This document shows, piece after piece, positions 8,020-16,792 of a stretch of 64,000 nt of DNA. Position 1 is the first letter of the stretch. The number at the start of each line of letters is the position of its first letter. The translations under genes and the position numbers were made by a program. Below the pieces are notes generated by a model. That model made no database searches, was not told the origin of the DNA, and saw only the letters and a list, made by a program, of their open reading frames with translations. The DNA is from an uncultured Lachnospiraceae bacterium (GTDB lineage: Bacteria > Bacillota > Clostridia > Lachnospirales > Lachnospiraceae), in assembly GCA_910587095.1 (NCBI GenBank), contig CAJUMJ010000011.1, forward strand, positions 1 through 64,000, given 5' to 3'.

Positions 8020-10434
8020 TTATTCGGACATGTAAATCGCCAGCTTTTCCTTCACAAGTTCCACAGCCTCCTCCAGGCCGCACCGCTCTTCCAGATAATA
8101 GTTCCCGGCTTCCCGCACCGCATCTTCCACAACTGTATCAACCAAATAGGGCGTACGTACAGAGGAGAGCAGATCGTACAGCTCCTTCGTCTCCTGCTCG
8201 GTGGGCACATACATGCTCATGAAAATCACCAGACCATCATCACCGGTAAGACTGCTCCCGCCGTAGGAAGTTCCTGGCTTAGCCCAATCCGGAAGCCGTC
8301 CGCCCAACGTATCAAGATATGTCCGCAAACCCGACTCATTGACCGGAAATCCGACCGGGTAAATCAGGCTCTGCATATCTTTGGAAAGGGTCTCCCGCAA
8401 AAGCCCGCCGGCAAGTTCCGCCTTACCGGACGCTGCGCCTATTCCCATCAGCGCATAAGGACGGAAAGAATCCTTCACATGCCCCGGCGTCAATGCCATC
8501 TGACAGTTCCTGCCGTTCTCTCCGTTCTCCGACTTGTTGACTGACTTCATAAAAGCATAATTATAGGCATTTTTCAACTCTCCAAGCGCCACTTTTTCAT
8601 TGCCGGCAATGATCTGCATACCTCCTCCCTGCAAGTCATTGTAAGCGCTGACCTCGTCACTGCTGTTGACCCCGTTCTCCGCCATGTCCAAATACCGCTG
8701 CAAAACATCCTCGTCCAGATCTTTTGTGCAGGCATCATAGATCCGCTTCGTCTGCTCCAGATAGTCGGACAATTCCGCTGCATCGAGCTGTCCCGCCTCC
8801 GTAAACCACAGCGGCGCAGACACCGGCATCAGCGCATTCAGTATCATGTCCTTACTGTAAGTCTCCATGATTCCTCTGCCGGGATTTTCGCTTCTAAGCT
8901 TCTCCATCATATCCGCCAGAGAAGATAAGTCTGACACATTTGTCATATTTCCTTTGTCCGTCAAATACATGGACACGGTTACCGCCGCCGGAATCATACA
9001 GATTTTTCCATCCACCGTAAAGCTTTCCTTGATATTCGAAAGAATCTTTTCCTCCTTCTCCAATTCCGTAAGATAAGGCGTCAGATCCGCCAGTACCCCC
9101 TTTTCCATATAGGAATTCACCGGAAGCCCGTCCAGAAGGAGAAAATCAGGTCCCTTACCTGCCATAATTTCCGTGTTCAGCTTCTTCACCGCATCTTCTC
9201 TGGTGGCGTTGCCCTCCTCATCCATGCCCACTTTGTATTCCACATAGACGTCCGGATTCGCCCCCTGATAGCGGATGATCGCCTGCCGTAAAATATCGTT
9301 TTCCGTCAAACTATATGCCGTGAGTGTCTGCGACGGCATGGTGCTGACATTCGGATCATAGGCAAAAGCCGATATTTTCCCCTCGGAAAAGGCCGCCATA
9401 AATCCTTCCTCCCCCGTCCGAATCATCTTTACCACATGCTTCGTAGGGTCGCTCAAGCTGGACAGTCCGCCGTTGATCACCTGCTCCATCACGGTGCCGC
9501 CGATCACATGACGGTATACCCCTTTCGTGCAGACCAGATAAACGCCCTCTTCTTCCGCCGGGAAAATACTGTAGGTGGATTCCACAACCCGATCGTTAAC
9601 CACACAGTTTTGATTCACAAAATCCGTGATCACATCGTCGTCAATCCGCTGCGCCGTATCAAGCGCATACAGAACAACGCCTCTTCGTTCATTTTTTATT
9701 GCCATATAGTTATCCCATACACAGAACATGTTCGGCGTGATATCTGCCGCCAGAAACAGCTTGGCATTTCCGCTCTCCCGATCGATCTCATAAATCTTCT
9801 GATCCATGTTCGCCACAAAAAGCCTGCTGCCATCCTCCGATAGACACAGGCTGGCCGGCACTTCATACTCGTCTGCAGGCACATCAAACCACTGGGGCTT
9901 TCCCTGTGCGGGAATGAAGCATATCGTATTTTCGCTTTCCCCGGTTTCACCGTCCGCCGACTTTTTGTCCGTTTCGTCTGACGCCTCGTCCTCATCCGCC
10001 GTCCCGTCTTCCGTATGCCAGCTCATGCTGCCATACTTCTTACAAAGAATCGCCACGCTTCCGTCTGGAGCCGCTTTCATGTCATATACGTAATAATCCG
10101 CCAAAAGATCGTACCAGCCCGGCAGTTGATCCGGCTTCCATGTAGCGCCGCCATCGTCGGAAACCCATCGTCCCTCTTCGCCGTTTTCCAGAAGGACAAA
10201 ACGCCCGTCGGAAAGCTCTTTCAGATCCTTAATCTCCCTGGTATCCACATCTGTCATGGTTTCCACATAACGCCCCATGGCCACACCGTCTCCGGGCAGC
10301 TCACCCGTCTTTGTTGCTGTTTGGCCGTTTGTGTTTCCGCCTTTGTCTCCGCACCCTGCAAGGGACACAGCCATCATCCCCACAAGCCACAAAGCCGCCG
10401 CCCGTCTCCTGCCATTCATCCCGTTCACCCACAT
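8020..10434 (-). CDS. propeller-like plus solute-binding lipoprotein, paralogue 1
   Basis: The 804-residue product has a lipoprotein signal peptide ending in the lipobox LAGC, so it should be anchored to the outer face of the membrane. Residues of about 50-370 hold an Asp-box (SDDGGATWKP) and repeated short beta-type blades, as in sialidase or YCF48-like propellers. The block AMGRYVET near the start is shared with its two paralogues. From about 378 the protein is a family 1 extracellular solute-binding domain, with LTENDILRQAIIRYQGANPD, EIMAGKGPDFLLLDGLPV and a C-terminal ARTPYL-like region. The start at 10432-10434 was chosen for GGAGGG eight bases upstream. It probably supplies substrate to the downstream permeases; the ligand is unknown. 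Confidence 0.85.
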   Translation of the reverse strand: MWVNGMNGRRRAAALWLVGMMAVSLAGCGDKGGNTNGQTATKTGELPGDGVAMGRYVETMTDVDTREIKDLKELSDGRFVLLENGEEGRWVSDDGGATWKPDQLPGWYDLLADYYVYDMKAAPDGSVAILCKKYGSMSWHTEDGTADEDEASDETDKKSADGETGESENTICFIPAQGKPQWFDVPADEYEVPASLCLSEDGSRLFVANMDQKIYEIDRESGNAKLFLAADITPNMFCVWDNYMAIKNERRGVVLYALDTAQRIDDDVITDFVNQNCVVNDRVVESTYSIFPAEEEGVYLVCTKGVYRHVIGGTVMEQVINGGLSSLSDPTKHVVKMIRTGEEGFMAAFSEGKISAFAYDPNVSTMPSQTLTAYSLTENDILRQAIIRYQGANPDVYVEYKVGMDEEGNATREDAVKKLNTEIMAGKGPDFLLLDGLPVNSYMEKGVLADLTPYLTELEKEEKILSNIKESFTVDGKICMIPAAVTVSMYLTDKGNMTNVSDLSSLADMMEKLRSENPGRGIMETYSKDMILNALMPVSAPLWFTEAGQLDAAELSDYLEQTKRIYDACTKDLDEDVLQRYLDMAENGVNSSDEVSAYNDLQGGGMQIIAGNEKVALGELKNAYNYAFMKSVNKSENGENGRNCQMALTPGHVKDSFRPYALMGIGAASGKAELAGGLLRETLSKDMQSLIYPVGFPVNESGLRTYLDTLGGRLPDWAKPGTSYGGSSLTGDDGLVIFMSMYVPTEQETKELYDLLSSVRTPYLVDTVVEDAVREAGNYYLEERCGLEEAVELVKEKLAIYMSE

Positions 10435-10477
10435 CCAAATCGCCCTCCACACACTCTATATCATAATAAGTTTTTTA

Positions 10478-10573
10478 AAGAATGCCGCTTTTTAGCATTC
10501 TCCCATGTGTGACATAGAAGTTCTTGGCGTTTCGTCCAATGGCGAAACGTCTTTAGAACTTCTTCACACATTG
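10478..10573 (-). repeat. structured intergenic repeat, copy D (shortest)
   Basis: On the minus strand this starts directly after the TAA stop at 10574. Outer stem ATGTGTGA/TCACACAT encloses AGAAGTTCT/AGAACTTCT and an inner stem GACGTTTCG/CGAAACGCC, followed by the hairpin AGAATGC...GCATTCT. The inner-stem sequence is unlike the other copies, yet pairing is kept. Confidence 0.8.
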
Positions 10574-13189
10574 TTATTCGGACATATAAATCGAAATTTT
10601 CTTCTGCACAAACTCCACGGCCTCCTCCAGACTACACTTTCCCTCCAAATAATGTTTCCCGGCTTCTTTCACCGCGTCTTCCACAACCGCGTCAGACAGA
10701 TAGGGGGTACGGACAGAGGAGAGCAAGTCGTACAGTTCCTTCGTCTCCTGCTCCGTTGGCACATATACGCTCATAGTAACCATCAGACCATTATCATCCC
10801 CAAAGCCGTATCCGCTGAAAGGCTCTCCCGGCTTGCCCCATTCGGGGAGCTGACCACCCAGTGTTTCGAGGTATGTCTGTAAGCCCGCCTCATTGACGGG
10901 AAATCCGATCGGATAAATCATACTCTGCATATCTTTGGAAAGCGTCTCCCGCAAAAGCCCGCCGGCAAGCTCCGTCTGAGAGGACACTGCGCTTATTCCC
11001 ATCAGCGCATAAGGGCGGAAGGAATCCTTCACATTCCCCGGCGTCAGCGCCATCTGACAATTTTTGCCATTCTCCCCGTTTTCCGACCGCTTCACAGACT
11101 GCATGAAGGCGTAGTTGTATGCGTTTTTCAATTCTCCCAGAGCCAACTTCTCATTGCCGGCAACGATCTGCACACCGCCGCCCTGCAGATCATTGTAGGC
11201 GCTGAACTCATCGCTGCTGCCAACCGAGTTCTCGGCTCTCCCCAGGTAAACTTGCAACAGTTCCTCGGACAGCCCCTCCATGCAGGCATCATAAATACGC
11301 TTCGTCTGCTCCAGATAGTCGGACAGCTCCGCCGCATTAAGCTGCCCTGCCTCCGCAAACCAGAGCGGCGCGGACACCGGCATCAGCGCATTCAATACCA
11401 TGTCCTCGCTGTAAGTCTCCCAAATCCCCTCCCCCGGATGCTCACTTCTGAGTTTCTCTATCTTATCCGCCAGAGCGGAAAGATCCGACACTTCCGTCAT
11501 ATTTTCTTTGTCCGTCATATACATGGACACGGTCAAAGCTGCGGGAAGCATACAGATTTTTCCGTCCGCCGTAAAACTTTCCTTGATATTCGGAAGAATC
11601 TTTTCCTCTTTCTCCAATTCCGCAAGATACGGCGTCAGATCCGCCAGCACCCCTTTCTCCACATAAGAGTTTACAGGAAGCCCGTCCAGAATAAGAAAAT
11701 CAGGACCCTTACCCGCCATAATTTCCGTGTTCAGTTTTTTCACCGCATCCTCTCTGGTGACGCCGCCCTCCTCGTCCATGCCTACCTTGTATTCCACATA
11801 GACGTCGGGGTTTGCCCCCTGATACCGGATGATCGCCTGTCTCAAAATGTCGTTCTCCGTCAGGCTGTATGCCGTGAGCGTCTGCGATGGCACGGTACTG
11901 ATTTCGGGATCGTAGGCAAAGGACGACACCTTCCCCTCGGAAAATGCCGCCATAAACCCTTCCTCCGCCGTGCAGATCATCTTCACCACATGCTTCATAG
12001 GGTCACTCAGGCTGGACAGACCGCCGTTAATCACCTGCTCCATGAACGTACCACCGATCACATGGCGGTACACTCCCTTGCCGCAGACCAGATAAACACC
12101 CTCTTCCTCCGCCGGAAAAATACTGTAGGTAGATTCTGCGATCTGCTTGTTGACTGCACAGTTTTTATTCACAAAATCCGTGATTACATCATCCTCAATA
12201 CGCTCCGCCGTGTCAAGAGCATACAGGACAACGCCGCCACTCTCGCTCTTGACCGCCATATAGTTATCCCAGACACAGAACATGTCCGGTATGATATCCG
12301 CCGCCAGAAACAGCTTTGCCGTCCCCGTTTCCCGGTCGATCTCATAAATATTCGGTTCCATCGACGCCACGAAAAGCCTGCTGCCATCCTCCGAAAAACA
12401 GAGACTGGCGGCAATGTCAAACTCATCAGCGGGCACATCAAACCACTTTGTCTCACCCTGCGCTGGAATCATGCAAATCTTATTTCTGCTTCCCTCATCC
12501 GTTTCCTCCACATCGTCTGTTTCGGCTTTCTTTCCATCTGTCGCCCCTTCGCCGTCCTCGGCTTCGTTGTCCGTTTCCGCTCTCTCACTGTCTCCGGCTT
12601 CGTCATTCATTTTCGCCTTTTCACTGTTCCCGGCTTCCTCGTCCATTTTCGCCTCTTCGCCATTCGCCGCTTCACCCGCAGATTTTTCTCCCTCTTCCGG
12701 CTTTTCCCCCGTTTCCGCCTCTCCTCCGTCCCCGGATTCCCCGGCGTCCTCTTCCGCCGCCCCGGTCAACCCGTCAAAGCTCCTGCAGAGCATAGCCACA
12801 CTCCCGTCGGGAGCCGCTTTCATATCATATACATAATAATCCATCACGAGATCGTTCCAACCCGGCAACTGATCCGGTTTCCATGTCGCGCCGCCGTCCC
12901 CGGAAATAAAACGCCCCTCCGCCCCGTTTTCCAAAAGGACGAGCCGCCCGTCGGAAAGCTCTTTCAAATCCATAAGCTCCCCGGTATCCACATCCGTCAC
13001 TGTTTCCACATACCGCCCCATGGCCACAACGTCGCCGGACTGCTCGCCCGTCTTCGTCTCTGTGCCGCCTGTTGTGCCGTCCCCACCTTTGCCGCCGCAC
13101 CCTGCGAGGGACAAAGCCATCACCCCCGCCAGCCACAAAGCCGCCGCCAGCTTCCTTCCATCCTGCCGTTTCATCCCGTACACCCGCAT
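10574..13189 (-). CDS. propeller-like plus solute-binding lipoprotein, paralogue 2
   Basis: This 871-residue paralogue of the next gene downstream shares a near-identical layout: signal peptide with lipobox LAGC, AMGRYVET block, Asp-box SGDGGATWKP, propeller-like region and a C-terminal family 1 solute-binding domain. It differs by an acidic Glu/Asp/Ala/Gly-rich insertion at about residues 141-233, partly made of 12-residue repeats. The start at 13187-13189 has GGAGGG eight bases upstream. The short region before the gene (TATGATATAGAG followed by TGGAGGG) is also found before paralogue 1, so the duplication included the 5-prime region. Close similarity to paralogue 1 indicates recent tandem duplication; the third paralogue is more diverged. 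Confidence 0.85.
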   Translation of the reverse strand: MRVYGMKRQDGRKLAAALWLAGVMALSLAGCGGKGGDGTTGGTETKTGEQSGDVVAMGRYVETVTDVDTGELMDLKELSDGRLVLLENGAEGRFISGDGGATWKPDQLPGWNDLVMDYYVYDMKAAPDGSVAMLCRSFDGLTGAAEEDAGESGDGGEAETGEKPEEGEKSAGEAANGEEAKMDEEAGNSEKAKMNDEAGDSERAETDNEAEDGEGATDGKKAETDDVEETDEGSRNKICMIPAQGETKWFDVPADEFDIAASLCFSEDGSRLFVASMEPNIYEIDRETGTAKLFLAADIIPDMFCVWDNYMAVKSESGGVVLYALDTAERIEDDVITDFVNKNCAVNKQIAESTYSIFPAEEEGVYLVCGKGVYRHVIGGTFMEQVINGGLSSLSDPMKHVVKMICTAEEGFMAAFSEGKVSSFAYDPEISTVPSQTLTAYSLTENDILRQAIIRYQGANPDVYVEYKVGMDEEGGVTREDAVKKLNTEIMAGKGPDFLILDGLPVNSYVEKGVLADLTPYLAELEKEEKILPNIKESFTADGKICMLPAALTVSMYMTDKENMTEVSDLSALADKIEKLRSEHPGEGIWETYSEDMVLNALMPVSAPLWFAEAGQLNAAELSDYLEQTKRIYDACMEGLSEELLQVYLGRAENSVGSSDEFSAYNDLQGGGVQIVAGNEKLALGELKNAYNYAFMQSVKRSENGENGKNCQMALTPGNVKDSFRPYALMGISAVSSQTELAGGLLRETLSKDMQSMIYPIGFPVNEAGLQTYLETLGGQLPEWGKPGEPFSGYGFGDDNGLMVTMSVYVPTEQETKELYDLLSSVRTPYLSDAVVEDAVKEAGKHYLEGKCSLEEAVEFVQKKISIYMSE
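12535..12680 (-). repeat. four imperfect 36-bp tandem repeats inside a coding region
   Basis: Four consecutive 36-bp units encode 12-residue acidic repeats of the type xEAGNSEKAKMN. They sit in the linker after the Asp-box region of lipoprotein paralogue 2. Paralogue 1 has only a short acidic stretch at the same place. The unit length keeps frame, so copy-number change would lengthen or shorten the linker without disrupting the protein. Confidence 0.75.
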
Positions 13190-13209
13190 TTGAATTACCC
13201 TCCATACTC

Positions 13210-13343
13210 TCTATATCATACCTACACGGAGAATGCCCAAACTTTGGGCATTCTCCCGCGTGAGAAGGAGTTGCCCCGCAACTCTTAGAACTTCTTCGCG
13301 AAACAGCCTTTGCTGTGAGCGATTAGAAGTTCTTCTCACGCTG
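13210..13343 (-). repeat. structured intergenic repeat, copy C
   Basis: On the minus strand this starts directly after the TAA stop at 13344. Outer stem GCGTGAGAAG/CTTCTCACGC encloses AGAACTTCTA/AGAAGTTCTA, a CACAGC-AAAG-GCTGTT hairpin and a GAGTTGC/GCAACTC hairpin. The terminal hairpin GAGAATGCCCAAA/TTTGGGCATTCTC follows. It ends about 20 bp upstream of the next lipoprotein start. Confidence 0.85.
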
Positions 13344-15803
13344 TTATTCGGCCATATACAATTCCACCCGAGACTTTATCTTCTGCACCGCCTCATCCAA
13401 CGACATCTGCCCCTGCAGATACTGTGCGCCGATCTCAATCACCGCATTCTCCACCACGGTATCCGCCACATAGGGCGTCTTCACCTGACTGCAGAGCGTG
13501 TAAAGCTTCTGGAACTCCTCCCGCGTCGGCATATAGATATCCATATGGAACTCCCTGCCATCAGCGTAACTTCCACCCACCGAGCTGCTCGGCTCGCCGT
13601 ACTCTTTGTCCGTGCCGCCGTTCTTAAAAATCTTCCACTGGTTGCTGAGCTGCTCCTTCAGCGCCGTCTGGTTTACCATGAAACCGTCGTAGAGTAGGCT
13701 CTGCACCTGCGTGCCCATAATGATGTCAAAGAACCGCTCCGCCTCCTCCTTATGGGCGGACGATGCGGAAAGCCCAACCAGAACCGACGGCTCGAAAGCG
13801 CCCTCACTCATCCCGTCAAAGAACTTCATGTCCACATCCTCAAATCCCTCGCAGTATTTTAAAGATAATCCGCTCTGATAGTTGTAGACGCTCTTCAACA
13901 TCCCGAAGTTGAGCTCCATACCCTGCATCATAAAGTCGTCATAATCCAATCCCACGCTGTTGAAATGCTCATACGCATATTTTTCTTCCTTATAATAATC
14001 CTTCTGCCACCCGTAAGATTCCTCAACATACTCGGGGATTCCTTCCAGGGCGGTCGTTGAGATCTGATTCATGGCTGATAAATATTCCGAAAGCGCCGCG
14101 CTGTCAATGCCGCCCGACTCCCCGATAAATGCCGTAGCCGCCACGGGAAGGAGCCACCGCACTGTCGCCTCCTCGGAAAAGAACCGGCTGATCTCCGCCT
14201 CCGGCTTCTCGGCTTTGATTTTTTCCACGGTGTCAACCAGAGACGCAAGATCCGTAATGCCCGCAAGATCGTCCTGTCTGCCAATCACCATGGGAATCTG
14301 GAAAGAAACCGGCATCATGTACACGGTTTCCCCATGGTTGAACGCCTCCACAATATTGGGAAGGAGAACCGCGTCCCCGGACAGACTGTCAATGTGAGGT
14401 TTTAAATCTTTTAAAATTCCCTTCTCCTCATAGGATTTCACGGGGAGCCCGTCCATAATGATCACGTCCGGTCCCTTGCCAGCCATCAGCTCCGTATTTA
14501 ACTTCTTGATCGCGTCCTCCGCCGCCTTGGCGTCCGTGCCGCTCACCCCCACTTCATATCGAACAAAGGTATCCGGGTTTTCCGTCTGAAATTGTGCGAT
14601 CGCCTGCCGCACCGCGTCCTGCTCCTCCAGAGAGTACACCGAAATCATATTCTCGGGCACTGTCGGTACACTGGCATCATACTTGTAAAGCGCCACCGTT
14701 CCGCCGGAAAACAGCGCCGCAAACTCATTCTCCCCGTATGCGGTGACGCCGATCATGTTCATGGAAGGGTTGCTGAAACTGGTGAGCGCGCCGTCTATGA
14801 TCTGCTCCATCACGCTGCCGCCTATCACATGGCGGTACATCCCGCCCTTGCCCGCCAGATAAATCGCGCCATCCTCGCCCGGCGTCATATACACCGAGTA
14901 GCTGTCGTTGGCATAATACTCATTCTTATAATTTTCCTCCATGAAGTCGGCGAGAACGCTGTCCTCCACCCACTTTTCTTCCTTCCGGTCGTAGATGGAA
15001 ATGCCGTCTCTGGAAGTGAGGAAAAACATGTTGTCACCCTGACATTTCACCAGATCCGGGCGCCACTCCATGGTCACCTCTTTCGTCAGCGTACCGCTCT
15101 CCACGTCCACCCGGTAAATCATACCTCCGCCCACCGTTGTGGCAAACAGCTCCCCCTCCGGGGAATAAAAAATGTTGTAAACGTAGCTTTCGTTCTCCTG
15201 TACCGGCAGTGAATCGATCCTCTTCACCGTGCCGTCCGGCTTCGCCACATGGAGCCACGGGTTAAATTCTTCCGTCTTATCATACTCTGTATTATCCGAG
15301 GAGAGCACCGCCACTGTCCCGTCCGGCGCAGCCGCCATACTGAAAATATAGTTGTTCTCCGCAAATGTCTTCATGTTGTCAATTCCGGGAATCGGAACCG
15401 CCTCCCAGCTTGTGCCGCCGTCAGAGGAGATCAACTGTCCTGCCCCCTCATCCAGAACAAGCAGCCTTCCGTCTGTGAGCGCCGTGATGGTGTAAGATCT
15501 GGACGAGCTCTCCGGAAGTTCTACCATCGTCTCCACATAACGCCCCATGGCGGTCGGCTCATTGTCGAAGTTTCCTTCGTCCGTCCCTGTCTCTCCGCTA
15601 CGCACATCATTTTCTACTCCCGTTTCATCCTCCGAAGACGCCCCCGTCTCGTCCGTGGAAGCCATGGGACTGCCGCCCCCGCATCCCGCCAGCGTCCCCG
15701 CTGTGATAACAAGCGCGAGGCAAACAGCCAGCAATCTTTTTCCATTTCCATATTTTCTTTTTCGTTTTCTGCACTTATCGTTATCTATACTCAATCTCAT
15801 CAT
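13344..15803 (-). CDS. propeller-like plus solute-binding lipoprotein, paralogue 3
   Basis: This is the first of the three large lipoprotein genes in transcription order. A basic n-region and hydrophobic segment end in the lipobox LAGC, then comes TAMGRYVET, the Asp-box SSDGGTSWEA near residue 125, and a blade-rich region. A family 1 solute-binding domain starts near 393 (SLEEQDAVRQAIAQF, ELMAGKGPDVIIMDGLPV). The C-terminus VKTPYVADTVVENAV is typical of that family. The start is uncertain. The ATG at 15801-15803 gives a 40-residue signal peptide; a GTG/ATG pair at 15864-15869 with AGGTGA would add about 20 residues. It is clearly homologous to paralogues 1 and 2 but more diverged. Confidence 0.83.
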   Translation of the reverse strand: MMRLSIDNDKCRKRKRKYGNGKRLLAVCLALVITAGTLAGCGGGSPMASTDETGASSEDETGVENDVRSGETGTDEGNFDNEPTAMGRYVETMVELPESSSRSYTITALTDGRLLVLDEGAGQLISSDGGTSWEAVPIPGIDNMKTFAENNYIFSMAAAPDGTVAVLSSDNTEYDKTEEFNPWLHVAKPDGTVKRIDSLPVQENESYVYNIFYSPEGELFATTVGGGMIYRVDVESGTLTKEVTMEWRPDLVKCQGDNMFFLTSRDGISIYDRKEEKWVEDSVLADFMEENYKNEYYANDSYSVYMTPGEDGAIYLAGKGGMYRHVIGGSVMEQIIDGALTSFSNPSMNMIGVTAYGENEFAALFSGGTVALYKYDASVPTVPENMISVYSLEEQDAVRQAIAQFQTENPDTFVRYEVGVSGTDAKAAEDAIKKLNTELMAGKGPDVIIMDGLPVKSYEEKGILKDLKPHIDSLSGDAVLLPNIVEAFNHGETVYMMPVSFQIPMVIGRQDDLAGITDLASLVDTVEKIKAEKPEAEISRFFSEEATVRWLLPVAATAFIGESGGIDSAALSEYLSAMNQISTTALEGIPEYVEESYGWQKDYYKEEKYAYEHFNSVGLDYDDFMMQGMELNFGMLKSVYNYQSGLSLKYCEGFEDVDMKFFDGMSEGAFEPSVLVGLSASSAHKEEAERFFDIIMGTQVQSLLYDGFMVNQTALKEQLSNQWKIFKNGGTDKEYGEPSSSVGGSYADGREFHMDIYMPTREEFQKLYTLCSQVKTPYVADTVVENAVIEIGAQYLQGQMSLDEAVQKIKSRVELYMAE

Positions 15804-15954
15804 TTTTCCACACTGCCTTTCCAAATGTTCGATTACAGCATCCAATATTATGTAAACTGCATTCATCACTCACCTGTTTTTCACATTTCACTCGATACGC
15901 AACCCGCTTTTCCAAATATATCGGACTCCCTTTCTATTTCGCACTCCACACGAA

Positions 15955-16674
15955 TCACTCAAATATATACATCACAATACTGTCCGCAAGGAAACTTCCG
16001 TCACCCTGCCAGCTTCCTTTCATGCGCGTGGAAATGCCTTCCTCCAGATCCGCAAAAGAGCCTTCTCTGGCTGAGATGTCCTCAGGACTTACGCCGCCGT
16101 TTTTGATCGTCTGAAGCTCCCATACACAGCCTTTGCTCACATGCACCGTGATCCTGTCCTCTTCCTCTTCATATCCCGGCGCGACGCCCACCGCGACACT
16201 CGCATCTCCATCCGAGTATGTTTCCGTCCTGCTGACCACGAAACTATCTCCGCTCACGTCAAGGACATCTCCATCCAGTTCCGCACTACCGACCGACCGT
16301 GCCTGCGCATCTAAATCGCTTTCCGCGCCCTGCGCACCATCCTGCGATGCCGAACCGCCGCCTTCTCCGTCTGCATCCTGTCCGGCGTCATTCTGTGTTT
16401 CTTCGTCGACTGTGTCGTCCGCGCCATCCGCCGCATTGTCCCTGTCGTCTCCCTGCGCGCCTCCTCCGGCCGTATCGCTTTGCAGTTCTTCCATATCCCC
16501 GGAAACAAGTTCCACGGGAATCGGCTCCTCTGTTTTCCCGCATCCTGCTGTCGTAACCGTCATCAAAACGCATACGATCGCTAAAATCACTCTGCCCCTG
16601 TTTCTTTTTCCAATCTGCCCTGTCATCATCCCGCCGGCATTATGTAATCCCGCCACCTTCTGAAAATTTACCAT
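15955..16674 (-). CDS. small lipoprotein with acidic linker, paralogue of next gene upstream
   Basis: The product has a signal peptide with lipobox TAGC, a 100-residue Asp/Glu/Gly-rich linker and a C-terminal domain of about 90 residues. The end of that domain (EGSFADLEEGISTRM ... FLADSIVMYIF) aligns with the neighbouring lipoprotein encoded at 16793-17452. The pattern is reminiscent of small beta-barrel DUF5666-like domains, but I cannot confirm that. The start at 16672-16674 has GGAGAG nine bases upstream. If the promoter at 16692-16735 is used, the transcript would begin near that site, and the ATG pair at 16624-16629 (MMTGQIGKRNRG) might be used instead. Probably secreted and membrane-anchored; role unknown. 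Confidence 0.7.
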   Translation of the reverse strand: MVNFQKVAGLHNAGGMMTGQIGKRNRGRVILAIVCVLMTVTTAGCGKTEEPIPVELVSGDMEELQSDTAGGGAQGDDRDNAADGADDTVDEETQNDAGQDADGEGGGSASQDGAQGAESDLDAQARSVGSAELDGDVLDVSGDSFVVSRTETYSDGDASVAVGVAPGYEEEEDRITVHVSKGCVWELQTIKNGGVSPEDISAREGSFADLEEGISTRMKGSWQGDGSFLADSIVMYIFE

Positions 16675-16691
16675 AATGATTCACTCTCCTT

Positions 16692-16735
16692 ATCATACTA
16701 AAGTTTTCTCTAAAGAATCTCTAAGAATCTTTAAA
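16692..16735 (-). promoter_or_regulatory. promoter P1 with TTAGAGAT response-regulator box
   Basis: On the minus strand, TTAGAGATTC (16715-16724) and TTTAGAG (16708-16714) directly repeat with a 10-bp step. Another TTTAAAGATTC lies just upstream (16725-16735). TATGAT (16692-16697) follows exactly 17 bp after the AGATTC at the -35 position. The same layout occurs at 17633-17665 and 23408-23440. Direct repeats overlapping the -35 are typical sites for OmpR-type regulators. Confidence 0.6.
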
Positions 16736-16792
16736 TCTTTCTGAAGTTTCCTTTGCAAAATACTAACTATTTTTTTCCGCTTTTCCCTGCAT

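Noticed and set aside
11252..13288. A 678-codon open frame on the plus strand, opposite lipoprotein paralogue 2
   Set aside because: It is antisense to a clear lipoprotein gene with signal peptide and family motifs. Its translation is His/Arg/Pro-rich and resembles no protein; biased codon use in the real gene explains the long opening.
7821..13343. The GAGAATGCC hairpins as a CRISPR array
   Set aside because: The repeats are palindromic, variable in sequence, separated by whole genes and not evenly spaced. No cas genes are present.
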